A stretch of 64,000 nucleotides of DNA, from NCBI GenBank assembly GCA_029721515.1, contig CM056567.1:279174-343173 (forward strand). The letters are read 5' to 3'. A model generated the notes under the pieces. The model saw only the letters and a program-made list of their open reading frames with translations, was not told the DNA's origin and did no database searches. The translations under genes and the position numbers were made by a program. This document shows positions 61,501-64,000 of this stretch, piece by piece. The first letter of the stretch is position 1. Each line of letters begins with the position of its first letter. This stretch comes from Synanceia verrucosa. Lineage: Eukaryota; Chordata; Actinopteri; Perciformes; Synanceiidae.

Positions 61501-63826
61501 CTCAGAGCTGATTGAACTAATTCAGCTGTTCTGGAACCAGATACTCAGTTTCCCATCTGAAGGTAAGTCTACCTGGAATATCCCCCAGGAGAGAGAGGAG
61601 GTATGCTTGTTGTTTTCTTTCAAACTGTCATAGTTTCAAAATAAAACCTGTCTAGAGAACAGTAAGTATTGAGGCACCTGAGCTGTAGTTTCATGCTTGG
61701 TGTGTTTTCTGTTTCCAGGTGGGGGTGAGCCATTCAGACCAGGTGTGCACATCAACATCCCAGGTCTGATCTCAGATCTGATTTGTTACTAAATCTGCAA
61801 GTTTAAGAATTTACTTCATACAGATGTGTGGCAACTGGACAGGTATTTTATAGGTGACTAACGTCACCTGGCAGACTTGTTCACGTGCACGTGTCCAGGC
61901 TGTCATTGGTCGTAATGTCAAGAAAACAGTACAGGTGTGATCATAAAGTGATCTTTAAAGAACTTTTACAGGTGATGCAGGTGTTTTTTTTAATTTGGGA
62001 GATTTACTGCACATCATCTTTTTAATCTCCACTATGGCTCAGTTTTAATACTTCTGATCAGTTGTGTTATTGATCAGTCTGGTCGTTGTTTGTGTTTCAG
62101 GGGTCAGTTCAGGAGGTTCAGCAGTTCAGTCAAGTGGCTCCAGTCTGGTCTCACTCTCAGGTATTTCACCCCGGTGGAGTTCTGTGGTTTTATCTGTGAT
62201 GACATGACATATGAGTGAGATAAACTCACCTGTTGTGACTGTCCTGCCTTCATCCCGGTGCTGAAGATCCTGCTCATCACGCTGGCATCAGCATCAACCA
62301 ATCAGGATCAGACCACATCTCCCTGAGCTCAGGGCCTGACCAATCACTGTCCAGCTCTCTCACCGTCTCAGGCCACTCCCACTCTGGAGCCCAGGAAGGT
62401 TGGTTTGAAAGAAACTTTTACTCTGAAAATACAGAACAACTTTACACATAAGATCCAGGAAGTCTTTTAATCTGAAATACAAAAAGACTTACACATTAGC
62501 CCTCTGTTAGCTCCTTCTCTCAGAGGCTCCTTCATATTAAGAGTCGTCTCAAACCTCGTAGTGAGGAAGGCTGGTGGACCGTTCAGCCTTAAATAGAGAG
62601 TCTGCATCGATGCTCACTAACGAGGCTTTAACAGGAAGTGCGACGGCAAAACATGGAGGAGGAAACAACAGATAAATTTCAGTTCCGCATGATGTCCAGT
62701 TTGTCCCTCACACTTTTTGTTACACTGATAGAAAATAAAACTAAAGGGAACTGAACTGTTTGTGTTTGTCTTCATCAGGTGCAGCAGCTCCATCATCTTC
62801 ATCACAAAGTGAAGCTCACAGAGTGCAGACAGGTGAACATCTGTATACACCTATGCTCACCTTTATAGAGCTATGCACACCTGTACCTAATATATTAAAT
62901 ACTGATATGTTGCATTTTATGTATTGATGAGACACAAAAAGAAGTTTTATTTCTTTATTTCTCCAAGAATACAAAAGTATACAACCAATACAATACTCAA
63001 CGTAATGCTTATACTATAATTACTACAGTAATACTACAGCAGGCCTAGTACTGTCACTGTAATCCTCAAAGTGCCTGATCTGTCCTCCCAGATGGAGCCG
63101 ACTCTCCTGACACCAACGGTAACTGTGAGATTAATTGATAGATTCAGTTATTGATCTTACTGAAATTTTAATAGTTTTAATTAATTGTTTTAGATTCAGA
63201 TGGTTTCCTGTTTTCTGTTTTTTGCTGATCTTATTGGTCTTAATAATGAGTCAGAGCAGAAGGCTGTGATTGGCTGACGGTTTGTGTTTCTCAGGAAACG
63301 GTCGTCAGACTCTGCTGACAGATACAAACGCAGGTTAACATTCAGAGTCATTATTGATCCATCATTCTGAATGATTTGAATCCAGCAGTCTGAATTATTG
63401 CTCAATTGATCGATTGATCCTCAGATACTATGATGTCAGCAGGAGGGGCGGAGTCAGTGACCAGTCTTCACATTGACCACACAGGTGAGACAGAGACTGA
63501 AGAACTGATCAATGAACAAACACATTGATTAAACAGAAACCTGATTGCGCTCTCATTGATTCCAGTTTCAGGTCTTGGCCATGATGTCACAGGTAAGACT
63601 TGTTGCTATGACAACTGTTTATCCATCCATCCTCTGTCTGTCTATCGTAGTGCTTTCTGTTTTTTGTTTCAGTTGGGTACACAGACCTGGTTACCGTGGC
63701 AATAGACTTCACAGGCGCAGACACAGGTAAGCCCCGCCCCCAACATGGCTGACAGTTAAAGGTCAAAGGTCAAACTGTTTGTGTTTGTAATTCCAGCTGA
63801 TCCAACAGGAAGTCCACTCGACTCCA
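50902..63826 (+). CDS. Gene 3: multi-micro-exon secreted Glu-, then Gly/Ser/Ala-rich protein (partial)
   Basis: Exons: 50902-50912, 51249-51313, 53516-53581, 54630-54665, 54918-54965, 56005-56064, 56213-56239, 56357-56386, 56496-56555, 59040-59087, 59192-59236, 61719-61763, 62101-62160, 62267-62398, 62779-62832, 63092-63118, 63295-63333, 63425-63484, 63566-63592, 63673-63726, 63797-63826; it continues off the right edge. That is 1024 coding bases, 341 codons so far. Every intron after the first is phase 1 and internal exons are 27-132 bases. Residues 1-23 are a signal peptide (mature start near APVEE). Exons 3-4 are acidic (EKEQEEVEAEVTEEGELSEE; DDDDSKSQDK). Later exons are Gly/Ser/Ala/His-rich without Cys (LLNGGGGGGADGHTG). 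Several exons end in a D-[HF]-T-G motif (10, 18, 20), hinting at exon duplication. I do not recognise a named orthologue; a matrix protein related to gene 2 is inferred from the 5' exon design. Exon 14's acceptor (CTGAAG) is the least certain. Confidence 0.65.
51380..53508 (+). repeat. 2.1-kb GTT/GAT trinucleotide array, gene 3 intron 2
   Basis: Irregular mixture of TTG, ATG, CTG and occasional TTA triplets (GTTGTTGATGATGTTGATGC-like), with longer repeated blocks such as ATTAATGATGTTGTTGTAGT. It ends 7 bases before the exon 3 acceptor at 53515. The exon 2 frame reads into it and stays open to a TAG at 51445-51447. Leu/Met ORFs are artefacts. Confidence 0.95.
56650..59027 (+). repeat. 2.4-kb pyrimidine-rich minisatellite, 16-bp units, gene 3 intron 9
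   Basis: About 148 copies of two related 16-mers, CTGTCTGCCTGTTTAC and CTCTATCTCTGTTTAC (plus CTCTCTGCCTGTTTAC), arranged in varying order. The sense strand is strongly pyrimidine-rich and contains no AG. It runs directly into the exon 10 acceptor (TTTCCCTCCTGCAG, ending 59039). An 890-codon ORF covering it (56472-59144) overlaps exon 9 in a different frame and is an artefact. Confidence 0.97.
59640..60060. mobile_element. Unclassified dispersed repeat inside LINE fragment
   Basis: A GA/GGAGACAGG-rich block that begins near TATGTTGTGAGGGCTC and ends near AGACAGAGCCTGACATATG, with weakly inverted ends. It resembles a dispersed fish element with no coding capacity. Boundaries are approximate. 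Confidence 0.4.
60112..60965 (+). repeat. Minisatellite CAGATGTGTTGCACATGAA in gene 3 intron 11
   Basis: Units of 19-20 bp (CAGATGTGTTGCACATGAA, with GGG, GGA and GAG variants) alternate with shorter 13-16-bp units (CAGATGTGTTGCA and CAGATGTGTTGCACAAA). Higher-order blocks of about 120 bp recur after 60500. Cys/His ORFs on both strands are artefacts. Confidence 0.96.
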
Positions 63827-63851
63827 GTAAGTCAGATTTATTCACACAGAA

Positions 63852-64000
63852 GGAGAAGAAGAAGAAGACTTCTATTTCTACTACTACTGCCATACTGCCT
63901 CTGCTGCTACTGCTACTACTGCTACTACTACTGCTACTACTGCTACTACTACTGCTACTACTACTGCTACTACTGCTACTACTACTGCTACTACTACTGC
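63852..64000 (+). repeat. GAA then CTA/CTG microsatellite after gene 3 exon 21
   Basis: A short GAAGAAGAAG run at about 63852-63867 is followed by (CTA CTG)-type triplets from about 63876 to the window edge. It lies in the intron after exon 21. Confidence 0.9.

Noticed and set aside
8823..63826. Classical SCPP family membership
   Set aside because: Acidic composition and tandem clustering fit, but SCPP introns are phase 0 and these are phase 1 after the first. Kept as an alternative only.

Overview
The window looks like nuclear DNA of a ray-finned fish, probably an advanced teleost. Signs of this are GT-AG spliced genes with TATA boxes and AATAAA signals, a Tc1-like transposon, a Rex6-type non-LTR retrotransposon, a tRNA-derived SINE with an L2-like GGAT-rich tail, a hAT-type nonautonomous element, and degraded endogenous retrovirus pol. 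There is no bacterial content. About half of the window (roughly 32-33 kb by my tally) is tandem repeat, in about 15 arrays of unrelated unit sequence. Most of the long open reading frames here are side effects of those arrays.

Three genes lie head to tail on the plus strand. I assembled them by hand from splice signals, because their exons are too short to show up as ordinary ORFs. Gene 1 (coding 8823-19432, 158 aa), gene 2 (33377-38099, about 344 aa) and gene 3 (50902 to beyond the right edge, at least 21 coding exons, 341 codons so far) share one plan. Each has a TATA box, a first exon with exactly 11 coding bases, a second exon encoding a signal peptide, and then many small exons whose lengths are multiples of three, joined only by phase-1 introns. 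The products are secreted, almost Cys-free, probably disordered, and rich in Asp/Glu/Ser. Gene 2 has Asp-Asp-Ser repeats and most resembles starmaker / OMM-64-type otolith matrix phosphoproteins. Gene 1 is a short acidic/Ser protein with a strongly basic tail. Gene 3 starts acidic and continues Gly/Ser/Ala/His-rich. I infer a local cluster of secreted mineral-associated matrix proteins. The phase-1 introns argue against classical SCPP genes, whose introns are phase 0.

Layout: 1-2940, retroviral pol fragment split by a Tc1 element; 2941-4096, dispersed repeats; 5681-8501, 19-bp array; 8711-23479, gene 1 with four intronic arrays, a Rex6 copy and a 3.9-kb array in its apparent 3'UTR; 23560-27645, 11/22-bp array; 27646-33260, mostly unique DNA with repeat remnants; 33268-38777, gene 2; 38951-39329, SINE; 39319-49370, a 10-kb 19/20-bp array; 50341-50675, short array; 50838-64000, gene 3 with large arrays in introns 2, 9 and 11.

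The most striking signals are the shared phase-1 micro-exon plan, an AG-free pyrimidine array of about 2.4 kb that runs into a 3' splice site of gene 3, a 24-bp intronic array in gene 1 in which every unit could act as a phase-1 micro-exon, and the array filling gene 1's 3'UTR. Exon models are manual and unsupported by transcripts, so a few small exons may be missing or misplaced.
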